NCBI RefSeq assembly: GCF_001297705.1
Contig: NZ_LIRF01000005.1
Span: forward strand, 372,001 to 436,000
Direction: 5' to 3'
Length of the DNA stretch: 64,000 nucleotides
Source: Chryseobacterium sp. ERMR1:04
GTDB taxonomy: Bacteria; Bacteroidota; Bacteroidia; Flavobacteriales; Weeksellaceae
Shown: piece by piece, positions 1-8,540 of the stretch
How the letters are laid out: the number at the start of each line of letters is the position of its first letter
Position numbering within the stretch: position 1 is the stretch's first letter
The notes under the pieces: model-generated
What the model saw: the letters and a program-made list of their open reading frames with translations, nothing else
The model's database searches: none
Told to the model about the DNA's origin: nothing
Position numbers and translations under genes: made by a program

Positions 1-510
1 AATCAGGCTTCTACAAAGACAGCGATTATCTTAGATGGTATCGGAGCTTCTTTTGACCGTATAGAATTACGTTTAAACAATGTAGTTTCAGCGAATCTGT
101 TAGGAAGTAAGACGTATGTGTATGATGTTTCTATATTGCCGTATTTTGATTTGGAACAGGATGAACAATTATTATGTTTATCTGCTCCGGTTACGTTTAA
201 TTTATTAGATCCATGTACTTCTTATCGTGTGTCTTTTGCGTATTCAGATAGAGATCCAAATGGAAATATTACGCAATGGAATGATATCCCCAACTCTCTT
301 ATTGGGACTATTTTAGGAAATCCTTTACAAAGTATACTCAACTTTAAATTGAAAAAAATGTATAAAGTATATAGTAAAGCAGATAACTTATACATGAAGG
401 TTGAAGTTGCCCGAGGTAATTGTATGGTAGGAGAAGCACAGTATATTCCTGTTAAAATTAACGCATGTCAATCAAGTGTTAATCCTGTAATGAGAAGTAT
501 ACTGAGATAA
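1..510 (+). CDS. C-terminal part of an unrecognised protein (5' end outside window)
   Basis: The frame is open from the first base to TAA at 508-510, so this is the last 169 residues of a longer protein. A GTG at 118 is the first possible start, but coding-like sequence runs through it from base 1, so I treat the gene as cut by the window edge. The visible part is rich in short hydrophobic/polar alternation typical of beta structure and has a few cysteines (LCLSAP, DPCTSY, INACQSS). I recognise no family. A strong terminator follows 45 bases after the stop, so it is the last gene of its transcript. Confidence 0.7.
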   Translation, partial: NQASTKTAIILDGIGASFDRIELRLNNVVSANLLGSKTYVYDVSILPYFDLEQDEQLLCLSAPVTFNLLDPCTSYRVSFAYSDRDPNGNITQWNDIPNSLIGTILGNPLQSILNFKLKKMYKVYSKADNLYMKVEVARGNCMVGEAQYIPVKINACQSSVNPVMRSILR

Positions 511-554
511 ATAGATAATGAAATAATAGAAATTTAATATTTTCTAATTGATGA

Positions 555-588
555 AAAAATAGACTGCCTTTCGAGACAGTCTATTTTT
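555..588 (+). terminator. Rho-independent terminator
   Basis: Perfect 12-bp stem (AAAAATAGACTG at 555-566, CAGTCTATTTTT at 577-588) with a 10-base loop and a T-rich end. It closes the gene ending at 510. Confidence 0.85.
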
Positions 589-911
589 ATTTTGTTCAAT
601 GAATATTGCTTTGTTTTTGAAAGTATAGAGTCAACTCCTATTGGCTTTTATTGGTTTCAATTTTATGACATGCTTTTTGATTTTTTTAGAAACAAAGGCA
701 AATGAAATTTACTTCGTGAAGCTTGAAAATACAGCTTTATCAAATCAACTTGGTTGATTCTTCTTTGCTCACTCAAATAAATCATTCAATACAATAAAAA
801 TTTGTGTCAAAAAATGATTAAACTGGTTAATTTTTATATCAAAATTCAAGATGAATTAAATGTATATTTTACAAGATTAAAGCAAATGAAGAAAAAGCCT
901 TTACTACGGTT
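589..911. other. Non-coding gap
   Basis: No convincing ORF. The only structure I see is a short hairpin with 7-bp arms AATCAAC (743-749) and GTTGATT (753-759). The region lies between two converging transcripts (the partial gene and the DeoR gene). Confidence 0.5.
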
Positions 912-1661
912 TTATACAATCTGAATTCCCGAATCTCTTAAAGAATTCAGTTCAGGGCTGTCTCCGGGTAAGTCTGTAATTAAAACAGTAATATCATTTA
1001 CGTTACACACTTTAAAGGCTTCTGTTCTCCTTAATTTATTTTGATGGGCCAACGTGATGATCTTTTTTGAAGCGTTCAGCATAGCAGTTTTTGTTTCCAG
1101 ATCTTTCACTGAAGTAGAAGAAATTCCGAAATTTTCGTCTATCGCACAGGTTGATAAGATGAATACGTCTGCAATATATTTTGAAGCTTCATTACAGGTA
1201 ATAGCTCCTGTGTTGATGGCTAAATCAAAATCAAACTGTCCGCCTAAAATAATTAATTCCACATTTTTATAACCTTGAAGCAAAGGAACCAACGATAGAT
1301 TGTGAGTGATAATTCTCAACTGTATATCAATCGGCATATAGCTGACGACTTTTCCTACCGTAGTACCGCCATCCATAAAAACAGTCATTCCATCTTTAAG
1401 AAATTGCTGTGCTTTCAAGGCGATGATATTTTTTTCATCACTCAGGAAAGTTTGTCGGTCAGAAAAGGAGAGTGGGTCTTTCTCCCGAAGAATGGCACCT
1501 CCTCTTACCTTAGATAACAAACCATTTTTGTATAGAATTTCTATGTCTCTTCTTACGGTATCTTCTGAAACTAAAAGTTCTTTTGCCAATTCTTCAAACG
1601 TCACTTTATTACTGACTTTTAGCTGTTTTAAAATGATTTCAAAACGTTCTTCTTTTAGCAT
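912..1661 (-). CDS. DeoR/GlpR-family transcriptional regulator
   Basis: 249 residues, the usual size of the family. Residues 1-57 form the DeoR winged helix-turn-helix (ELAKELLVSEDTVRRDIEIL followed by KVRGGAIL), and about 75-230 are the DeoRC sugar-phosphate sensor domain with MDGGTTVGKVV and the ITHNL segment. Such proteins usually repress sugar or nucleoside catabolic or transport genes and are released by a phosphorylated sugar. It starts 6 bases after the MFS transporter gene, so the two are one transcript. The perfect palindrome at 2852-2897 upstream is the obvious operator candidate. The ligand cannot be told from sequence. Confidence 0.9.
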   Translation of the reverse strand: MLKEERFEIILKQLKVSNKVTFEELAKELLVSEDTVRRDIEILYKNGLLSKVRGGAILREKDPLSFSDRQTFLSDEKNIIALKAQQFLKDGMTVFMDGGTTVGKVVSYMPIDIQLRIITHNLSLVPLLQGYKNVELIILGGQFDFDLAINTGAITCNEASKYIADVFILSTCAIDENFGISSTSVKDLETKTAMLNASKKIITLAHQNKLRRTEAFKVCNVNDITVLITDLPGDSPELNSLRDSGIQIV

Positions 1662-1667
1662 AATGAT

Positions 1668-2840
1668 TTATTTTTTTCGGAATTGATAGATAGTGGCAAC
1701 AAGAATAAAAAGCAAAGCTATTATTTCGAAAGCAATTGACAAAGAAAAATAATGAGCAATTATTCCCAACAATGCAGGACCGGCAAGTTGACCGGCATAG
1801 CCTAATGTTGTGATCACGGGAATGGTTACTGTGGGTGATATTCCTTTAATTTTACCTCCTTCTGTAATAAATACAGGAACAATATTAGCGGCGCCCATTC
1901 CCAGTAGAACAAATCCCAAAATAGATACCAGCAACCATGGACTGAATACAATAATGACGATTCCTACGGCGGCCAAAACACTTCCTCCGACCACAATTAT
2001 TTTGCTGTTTAATTTCCCAACCAATGAATCTCCGGATAATCTCATCGCTGCCATTGCAACGGAAAATGCAGCATATCCGATTCCTGTAAATTCGTTTTCT
2101 ATCCCTCTGTTATCTCTCAAAAAGATTGCGCTCCAGTCTAGCATAGCACCTTCAGATAAAAATACAATGAAACACATAAAGCCTAATACCAAAACTCTGT
2201 AATCTAGCCATTGCATTTTCCCTTTGCTTTCTTCTTTTTTATCGATAGATGAGGATTTTAGAATAATCTCTTGTTCTTTTTCAAGGGTGAAAAGATTTTT
2301 ATATTGAGTAATTAATAGTAATATAAGCAATGATGAGATTGTAATCGCGGCATAAATAGGATTAAGTCCCATTTTCATTAGAAATCCTAAACCTAATGAT
2401 CCGAAAAGTCCACCCACACTGAAAAGTCCGTGCAAAGAAGACATAATAGGTTTGTCATATAAGTTTTGAACCTGCACGCCGTGGGTATTCATAGCCACGT
2501 CTACGGTTCCTATTCCGCAACCAAAAGCAAAAAGAAATAATCCCATTACATACACATTGGAAATAACAAGAAGCCAAGGTAAGATGAAAGCGCTTAAAAC
2601 GACACTTACAGCAATAACTTTACGGCTGCCAATTTTTCTGATCAACAAACCTGAAATCGGCATCATCAGGATGGCTCCGGCTCCGAGAAATAACAAAAGC
2701 ATTCCTAGATTAGCTTCATTTAATAATAACCTGTCTTTTGCAAGGGGAACCATGGGAGCCCAGCTGGCAATGCCTAAACCACATACCAAGAAAATCAATT
2801 GGGTTGCTCTTTTAGCTCTAATTGTTTTCAAATCATTCAT
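1668..2840 (-). CDS. MFS transporter, YbjJ-like
   Basis: 390 residues with about 12 hydrophobic helices. The stretches GCGIGTVDVAMNTHGVQVQ and SSLHGLFSVGGLFG match the YbjJ-like branch of the major facilitator superfamily, inner-membrane carriers of uncertain substrate. A hydrophilic loop near residues 185-210 is the usual central cytoplasmic loop. It is the first gene of a two-gene transcript with the DeoR regulator, so the cargo is probably a sugar or related metabolite recognised by that regulator (inference). The predicted minus-strand promoter lies in the 46-bp palindrome, with a leader of about 17 bases. Confidence 0.85.
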   Translation of the reverse strand: MNDLKTIRAKRATQLIFLVCGLGIASWAPMVPLAKDRLLLNEANLGMLLLFLGAGAILMMPISGLLIRKIGSRKVIAVSVVLSAFILPWLLVISNVYVMGLFLFAFGCGIGTVDVAMNTHGVQVQNLYDKPIMSSLHGLFSVGGLFGSLGLGFLMKMGLNPIYAAITISSLLILLLITQYKNLFTLEKEQEIILKSSSIDKKEESKGKMQWLDYRVLVLGFMCFIVFLSEGAMLDWSAIFLRDNRGIENEFTGIGYAAFSVAMAAMRLSGDSLVGKLNSKIIVVGGSVLAAVGIVIIVFSPWLLVSILGFVLLGMGAANIVPVFITEGGKIKGISPTVTIPVITTLGYAGQLAGPALLGIIAHYFSLSIAFEIIALLFILVATIYQFRKK

Positions 2841-2851
2841 AAGATTAAATA

Positions 2852-2897
2852 TTTATTTTGCAAAGTTATGCAAATTTGCATAACTTTGCAAAATAAA
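2852..2897. promoter_or_regulatory. Perfect 46-bp palindrome holding two overlapping divergent promoters
   Basis: The arms 2852-2874 and 2875-2897 are exact reverse complements (23 bp). Plus strand: -33 TTTG at 2857-2860, 20-base spacer, -7 TAACTTTG at 2881-2888, reading into the VOC gene. By symmetry the minus strand has TTTG at 2889-2892 and TAACTTTG at 2861-2868, reading into the MFS-DeoR transcript. The half-site TTATGCAAA is repeated in inverted form at the centre. The DeoR protein encoded next door is the likely binder (inference). Confidence 0.8.
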
Positions 2898-2917
2898 ATG
2901 AATTAAAAAATAAAATT

Positions 2918-3313
2918 ATGAAAATTGAACATATTGCCATTTGGTGCAATGACCTTGAACTGACCCGTGATTTTTACATGAATTACTTCAACATGAAAAG
3001 CAACGAAAAGTATGTAAACCCAACAAAGCAGTACACTTCGTATTTCTTATCATCTCCATCGGAAAATACATCGGCAAGATTAGAATTAATGCAACGTCCC
3101 GACGTTATTGAAAATTCAAATACAAGAGGAATGTTAATGGGACTTGCCCATTTGGCGATTTCTTTAGGAAGTAAGGAGGCGGTAGATATTCTAACCAATA
3201 GAGTACGGGCAGATGGTTATACGATTGTAGGCGAACCTCGTACAACAGGCGATGGATATTACGAAAGTGTGATAGAAGATCCTGAAGGAAACTGGGTGGA
3301 ACTGACAGAATAA
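2918..3313 (+). CDS. VOC-fold (glyoxalase/dioxygenase-like) protein
   Basis: 131 residues, one vicinal-oxygen-chelate unit made of two beta-alpha-beta-beta-beta halves. Candidate metal ligands sit in the expected places: His5 in KIEHIAIW, Glu in ARLELM, His in GLAHLAIS and Glu near the C-terminus in NWVELTE. This is the His-Glu-His-Glu set of lactoylglutathione lyase-like members. It is transcribed divergently from the MFS-DeoR pair from the shared palindromic promoter, so it is probably co-regulated with them. The substrate is unknown; a sugar-derived dicarbonyl would fit the context but is a guess. Confidence 0.85.
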   Translation: MKIEHIAIWCNDLELTRDFYMNYFNMKSNEKYVNPTKQYTSYFLSSPSENTSARLELMQRPDVIENSNTRGMLMGLAHLAISLGSKEAVDILTNRVRADGYTIVGEPRTTGDGYYESVIEDPEGNWVELTE

Positions 3314-3537
3314 TTTTGAATTGTTTCTGGAAAGTAAAGGTAATTCTGAAATCGCTATGATTGATGGGTTGCCTTTTTTTTAAATAATTTACAGTCATAT
3401 TCTTATTGGTATGTAAAATTTACATGAATTAAGCTTATATTTAGTTGAGGGTATTGTAGAAGAAAATAAATTTTATGAAGAGTGATGTGCACGGCAAGAT
3501 AGTTGTAGTTACCTAAAAACCACACAAAATATAAAAT

Positions 3538-4521
3538 ATGAACGTACAGTTAGATCAAGATTCTCAAGTGGAAAATTTTCATAAAGATAGTTTTCGATTT
3601 GACGTCTTACAAGGCTTACAAAGCCATCCTAAAAAATTATCTTCAAAATATTTTTACGATAAAACGGGGGACCATCTTTTCCAGAAAATCATGGCCATGC
3701 CGGATTATTATCTCACAAAATGTGAACTGGATATTTTCAAAAACAAAACAGCAGATTTAGCCCGTTTAATTACCCCAGACAACGAACCTTTTGACTTAAT
3801 TGAACTCGGAGCGGGAGATGCTATGAAATCTACTTTTTTACTAAAATATTTGGTTGAAAGGGGAGTCGATTTTACCTATATGCCCATTGATATTTCCGGA
3901 AATATCCTTTCTATTTTACATGAAAAGCTAAACAATGAACTTCCAGATTTAAAAATGATAAAGCTGGAAGGAGAGTATTTTGAAATGCTACAAAAAGCGG
4001 CTTCTTTATCTTCCAAAAGAAAGGTGATTTTGTTTCTGGGAAGTAATATAGGGAATATGAGTCTCGAAGAAGCCGAAAGCTTTTGCCGAGATTTAAATCA
4101 AAATTTAGCTTCTGATGATGTCGTTTTAATAGGTTTTGATATGAAGAAAAATCCTCACACGATATTAAATGCGTATAATGATAAAGAAGGCATCACCGCC
4201 GCTTTTAACCTTAATCTTCTGACTCGTATCAATACCGAACTTGATGCCAATTTTGATCTGCAACAATTTCAGCATTACCAAACCTACGATCCGGTAAGTG
4301 GAGCGTGTAAAAGTTTTTTAGTAAGTTTAACAGAGCAGAATATCAACATCGGAAACAACAGGATTTCATTTAAAGAAAATGAATTGATCGACATGGAAAT
4401 TTCACAGAAATTTTCAGAGGAGAAAATAAAGGAATTAGGTGAGAAATCCGGTTTCAGCATGATCGGAGAAATTAAAGATTCCAAAAAATGGTTTGTAGAT
4501 ACCGTCTGGCAAGTAAAGTAA
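3538..4521 (+). CDS. egtD: L-histidine N-alpha-methyltransferase EgtD
   Basis: 327 residues, close to the usual ~321. EgtD trimethylates histidine to hercynine with S-adenosylmethionine, the first step of ergothioneine synthesis. Visible family motifs: KYFYDKTGDHLF near residue 37, the SAM-binding ELGAGDAMKS at 89-98, GSNIGN at 168-173 (the Asn contacts the substrate alpha-amino group in the mycobacterial enzyme), and MEISQKFS with Glu287 and Ser289 matching the residues that hold the imidazole ring. It heads an operon with egtB 25 bases downstream and then a transporter. I see no TAnnTTTG box in the 224 bases upstream. Confidence 0.93.
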   Translation: MNVQLDQDSQVENFHKDSFRFDVLQGLQSHPKKLSSKYFYDKTGDHLFQKIMAMPDYYLTKCELDIFKNKTADLARLITPDNEPFDLIELGAGDAMKSTFLLKYLVERGVDFTYMPIDISGNILSILHEKLNNELPDLKMIKLEGEYFEMLQKAASLSSKRKVILFLGSNIGNMSLEEAESFCRDLNQNLASDDVVLIGFDMKKNPHTILNAYNDKEGITAAFNLNLLTRINTELDANFDLQQFQHYQTYDPVSGACKSFLVSLTEQNINIGNNRISFKENELIDMEISQKFSEEKIKELGEKSGFSMIGEIKDSKKWFVDTVWQVK

Positions 4522-4546
4522 GTAAAGAACTAAAAAACTGAAAAAG

Positions 4547-5719
4547 ATGACCCCCAACCCAATCACAACAGATCTGGTTAAAAATTATACAGATATTCGC
4601 AGGTATTCTGAAGAGATATGTGCGCCTTTGGAAATTGAAGATTACGTCGTGCAGCCTATTGTAGATGTGAGCCCGCCCAAATGGCATCTGGGTCACACCA
4701 CCTGGTTTTTTGAAACCTTTATCCTGCAGTCCAATTTTCCGGATTATAAAGTTTTTGATGCGCAATATAATTTTGTTTTCAATAGCTATTATGAAACCAT
4801 TGGAGCGAGAGTTATCCGTACCGATCGGGGGAATTTAAGTCGACCTTCAGTTTCAGATATTTACAAATACAGAAAATACGTTGACGAACATATGGAAGCC
4901 TTTCTTCAAAGTGCATTTATGACGGAAGCGGTGGAGCCTTTATTAGTGCTTGGACTTAATCATGAGCAGCAACATCAGGAATTATTGATTACCGATATTA
5001 AATATATTTTAGGACACAATCCACTTTTTCCGGCGTATAAAAAGGAGCGTATTACTAAAGAAATATTTTCAGGAAATACTGAAATGCTGAGCTTCTCGGA
5101 AAGAGTGTATGAAATTGGTTTTAATGGAGAAGGTTTCTGTTTCGATAATGAATTAGGAAGGCATAAAGTTTTCTTGAATGATTTTAAAATCGCCAATCAA
5201 TTAGTGACCAATCGAGAATATGTACAATTTATAGAAGCGGGAGGGTATACCGATTTCAAACATTGGCACGCTGAAGGCTGGGATTGGGTAAAACAAAACA
5301 GTGCAAAATCCCCTTTATATTGGCATATGGTGGATGATCAATGGATGTATTATACGTTGAATGGTTTGATGGAATTAGACCTTGACGAAGCCGTTTGTCA
5401 TATCAATTTCTTTGAGGCTTCGGCTTTTGCATCATGGAAGGGAATGCGCTTGCCAACAGAAGCAGAATGGGAAGTAGCCTCCGATTATTTCAATTGGGGA
5501 AGTCGTTGGGAATGGACCAATTCTGCCTATTTACCATATCCTGATTTTAAAAAAGAAGCCGGAGCAGTGGGAGAGTACAATGGGAAATTCATGGTCAATC
5601 AAATGGTTTTGCGCGGTGCTTCGGAAGCGACTCCTCTTGGACATAGCCGAAATACCTACCGTAACTTTTTCCAGACCGGTTTACAATGGCAATTCACAGG
5701 AATCAGACTTGCTCAATAA
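4547..5719 (+). CDS. egtB: Hercynine oxygenase EgtB (sulfoxide synthase)
   Basis: 390 residues. The N-terminal DinB-like domain carries the iron-binding set: His50 in HLGHTTWFFE and the HX3HXE motif (His139, His143, Glu145, in NHEQQHQELL). The C-terminal FGE-sulfatase/C-type-lectin-like domain has RLPTEAEWE, VLRGAS, HSRNTYRNFF and the terminal QFTGIRLA typical of EgtB. The enzyme joins hercynine to a sulfur donor (cysteine or gamma-glutamylcysteine) using oxygen. No egtC, egtA or egtE lies nearby, so the C-S lyase must be encoded elsewhere or replaced. Nine bases separate its stop from the egtV start. Confidence 0.92.
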   Translation: MTPNPITTDLVKNYTDIRRYSEEICAPLEIEDYVVQPIVDVSPPKWHLGHTTWFFETFILQSNFPDYKVFDAQYNFVFNSYYETIGARVIRTDRGNLSRPSVSDIYKYRKYVDEHMEAFLQSAFMTEAVEPLLVLGLNHEQQHQELLITDIKYILGHNPLFPAYKKERITKEIFSGNTEMLSFSERVYEIGFNGEGFCFDNELGRHKVFLNDFKIANQLVTNREYVQFIEAGGYTDFKHWHAEGWDWVKQNSAKSPLYWHMVDDQWMYYTLNGLMELDLDEAVCHINFFEASAFASWKGMRLPTEAEWEVASDYFNWGSRWEWTNSAYLPYPDFKKEAGAVGEYNGKFMVNQMVLRGASEATPLGHSRNTYRNFFQTGLQWQFTGIRLAQ

Positions 5720-5728
5720 TTTTTGCCA

Positions 5729-6649
5729 ATGATTACAGTAGAATCAGTTTCAAAGAATTTTAACGGAAAACCCGCAGTAGATAACATTTCTTTTCAGGTT
5801 AAAGATAAAGAAATATTGGTGCTTTTGGGAACCAGCGGTTGTGGAAAAACAACAACGCTTAAAATGATCAATCGTCTCATAGAAGCAGATACCGGAAATA
5901 TATTGATTGATGGAAAAAATGTCCGAGATCAAAAAGTAGAAGAGTTGAGAATGGGAATTGGTTTTGTGATGCAGCATTCAGGATTGTTTCCTCATTACAC
6001 CATTAAATAAAATATTGCGGTAGTTCCGGAATTATTAAAATGGGATAAAAAAAAGACAGAAAACAGAACCGAAGAACTTCTCCATAAACTTCACCTTTCT
6101 GAAGATATACTTCATCGTTTTCCCGAGGAATTAAGTGGTGGCCAGCAGCAAAGGGTAGGAATTGCCAGAGCATTGATTGCCAATTCACCGATTTTATTGA
6201 TGGATGAACCTTTTGGAGCCTTAGACAATATCACCAAAGCAGATATTCATTCCGAATTTAAATCGCTGGAAGAACTTAAAAATAAAACGATCATCCTCGT
6301 TACCCATGATGTGCAGGAGGCTTTTGAATTAGGACATCGGGTATGTTTGATGGATAAAGGTAAAATTATTCAGATAGGGACGCCAAAAGAAATGCTTTAT
6401 CAGCCTACCAATGATTTTGTGATTGATTTTTTTGCCGAAAACCGATTGTTATTGGAATATAAAGTTGCTACTTTAAAAGATGTGAATGGCTTTATGGACT
6501 CAGAAAATGAGCATAAAGAATTTAATTTTGAAGAAACCACCAGTGTTTGGAATGCATTGCAAAAATTAAGTTCAAATCATAAAAATACAACGCATTACGA
6601 AATGTTGATTAAAGCATTTAATGAGTATCGAAAATTACAGATCGTATGA
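5729..6649 (+). pseudogene. egtV: ABC transporter ATPase, EgtV/OpuCA type, interrupted by an in-frame stop
   Basis: The sequence would encode 306 residues but codon 94 is TAA (6008-6010); the same frame continues without further stops to TGA at 6649. The first part has Walker A GTSGCGKTT and the Q-loop VMQHSGLFPH; the second has the signature LSGGQQQRVGIARAL, Walker B ILLMDEPFGALD and the switch His in VTHDVQEA. The residue at the break would be Glu in related proteins (TIK-E-NIAVV), so a single G-to-T change (GAA to TAA) explains it. I choose ATG 5729 over the TTG at 5723. It overlaps the permease gene by 4 bases. Either a recent loss of function or a sequencing error. The EgtV name rests on the neighbouring egtDB and the fused permease-receptor; general osmolyte (choline/betaine) use is the alternative. 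Confidence 0.8.
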
Positions 6650-8211
6650 CGCAGCAGAGTCTTTGGCAATTTATTATTGAACAGCATGAGAAGTTATTAA
6701 CCCAAATCACCCAACATCTTGGCTTAACTTTCTTGTCATTGCTTTTAGCGATTATTGTGGGGCTGCCTTTGGGAATATTGATCGCCCGAAAAAGGAAACT
6801 TTCAAGTTCTGTTCTTGGTGTTGCGGGTATTTTACAGACCATTCCGAGTATCGCTTTACTAGGTTTTATGATTCCTGCTTTTGGAATTGGGGCTACACCA
6901 GCTATTGCAGCCTTATTAATTTATGCGCTTTTACCCATCATTCGAAATACATACACGGGAATTACAGAAGTGAATTCAACCGTTATTGAATCGGCAAAAG
7001 CAATGGGAATGAATAAGACTCAGCTTCTTTTTAAAGTGGAACTTCCATTGGCAATGCCTGTTATCATTGCAGGAATAAGAACGGCAGCCGTCATTAATGT
7101 CGGAGTGGCAACGTTGGCTTCATTTGTTGCAGCAGGTGGTTTGGGTGAATTTATCTTCGGTGGAATTTCCCTTAATAATACCAATATGATTTTGGCAGGG
7201 GCAATTCCCGCAGCATTATTGGCTGTTGTTTTGGATCAGGCGATTGCTGTTTTACAAAAATCAGGCTATCAATTACTACAAAAATTGAAATATATAGTTC
7301 CTGCGATATTGATTATTGTTGGAAGTGTTTACCTTCTAACTTCTGTTTCAGACAATAAACTTAAAGCAGGTTTTACGCCCGAATTTATGGGCAGACAAGA
7401 CGGTGACCTTGGCTTACGTTCGGTGTATGGATTAAATGTAAATCCTGTTGTAGTAAGCGATGCTATTATGTATAAAGCAGCGTATGAAAAAGAATTGGAT
7501 CTGATCAGTGGATATTCTACAGATGGCAGAATTAAAGCGTTTGACTTGTATGTGTTGAATGACGACAAGAAAATATTTCCGCCCTATTTTGCCGCCCCGA
7601 TCATTAAAACCAAAACATTAGAAAAGTTTCCTGAATTAGAAAAAACGTTGAATTTATTATCGGGTAAATTTAACGACTCAATCATGACTGATCTCAATTA
7701 TAAATCCGATTATCTACATCAGACTCCTGAAAAAATTGCTAAAGACTTTTTAATTAAAAACAATTTATATACAAGTTCGAGAAAAGGAAATTCCGGAACG
7801 GTGCGAATTGGCTCGAAGATCTTTGGAGAACAGTATATTCTCACAGAAATGTATAAAATGTTGATTGAAGGCAACACCAACTATAAAGTAGAAACAAAAA
7901 CAGGATTGGGAGGAACCAAAATTTGTTTTGATGCTTTGATGAATGATGCGATTGATTTTTATCCCGAATATACAGGAACCGGACTTTTAGTACTATTAAA
8001 ACCTACCGAAGAAACCATTAAAAAAGTAAGTCAAAGTGCCGATGAGACTTACCAATACGTTAATTCAGAATTTCAAAAACAATATGGAATTCAATGGCTA
8101 AAACCACTTGGGTTTAATAATTCGTATGCATTAATGATGCGCAGAGAACAATCAAAAGAACTGAATATAAAAAGTATATCAGAGTTGAAGAATTATTGGG
8201 ATTTAAAATGA
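6646..8211 (+). CDS. egtU: Fused permease/substrate-binding protein, EgtU-like (ergothioneine or osmolyte importer)
   Basis: 521 residues in two parts. Residues ~1-215 are an ABC permease of the OpuCB type with 5-6 membrane helices and the EAA loop (ESAKAMGMNKTQLLFKVELP). A further helix (~215-233, IVPAILIIVGSVYLL) leads into an extracytoplasmic OpuAC-type binding domain (~240-521). EgtU of Streptococcus pneumoniae and Helicobacter pylori has this same permease-receptor fusion and binds ergothioneine. Location directly after egtD-egtB supports that role here; the binding-site residues were not checked. It would need the adjacent ATPase, which is broken in this sequence. Confidence 0.85.
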   Translation: MTQQSLWQFIIEQHEKLLTQITQHLGLTFLSLLLAIIVGLPLGILIARKRKLSSSVLGVAGILQTIPSIALLGFMIPAFGIGATPAIAALLIYALLPIIRNTYTGITEVNSTVIESAKAMGMNKTQLLFKVELPLAMPVIIAGIRTAAVINVGVATLASFVAAGGLGEFIFGGISLNNTNMILAGAIPAALLAVVLDQAIAVLQKSGYQLLQKLKYIVPAILIIVGSVYLLTSVSDNKLKAGFTPEFMGRQDGDLGLRSVYGLNVNPVVVSDAIMYKAAYEKELDLISGYSTDGRIKAFDLYVLNDDKKIFPPYFAAPIIKTKTLEKFPELEKTLNLLSGKFNDSIMTDLNYKSDYLHQTPEKIAKDFLIKNNLYTSSRKGNSGTVRIGSKIFGEQYILTEMYKMLIEGNTNYKVETKTGLGGTKICFDALMNDAIDFYPEYTGTGLLVLLKPTEETIKKVSQSADETYQYVNSEFQKQYGIQWLKPLGFNNSYALMMRREQSKELNIKSISELKNYWDLK

Positions 8212-8540
8212 TTTTTGAAATGGGTTATAATCCTATTTTATAATTGATTTTCAATGCAAAGACTTGCTAAATCAAATATAATTAAAGCCTCAATTTAGTA
8301 ATATTTTTTTTCTTGGTTCTTTAATTTTTTGTGAAATGGAGTACTATGTATTTCTCATTTATGATTTATGGGTTTTCGTTAATGATGTGAAAATAAGTTA
8401 AGATTGAATGTTTTTCTTGAAAATTAACTATTAAAATACTAATTTTATAATCATAAAATTAAAAATTAGATTTTTAACACAGAAAGTTTTTAACCAATTC
8501 TGTGTTTTTATTTAACTTTATTTTATGTAAACACATTCCT
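8212..8540 (+). other. AT-rich leader of the RND operon with a hairpin
   Basis: No gene. A clear inverted repeat, AACACAGAA (8476-8484) and TTCTGTGTT (8498-8506), is followed by T residues and ends 35 bases before the adaptor start codon. It could be a terminator for the upstream operon or a leader operator/attenuator. From about 8423 onward the sequence resembles 26507-26690. Confidence 0.5.

Noticed and set aside
3105..3398. Minus-strand 97-residue ORF over the VOC gene
   Set aside because: It is a shadow of a well-supported plus-strand gene and shows no family features.
5723..5728. TTG start two codons before the egtV ATG
   Set aside because: ATG 5729 is in frame and gives the usual MITVESVSK opening.
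6646..8211. Labelling the transporter simply as a glycine-betaine/choline OpuC system
   Set aside because: The permease-receptor fusion plus the egtDB context fit EgtU better; the osmolyte role is kept as the alternative.
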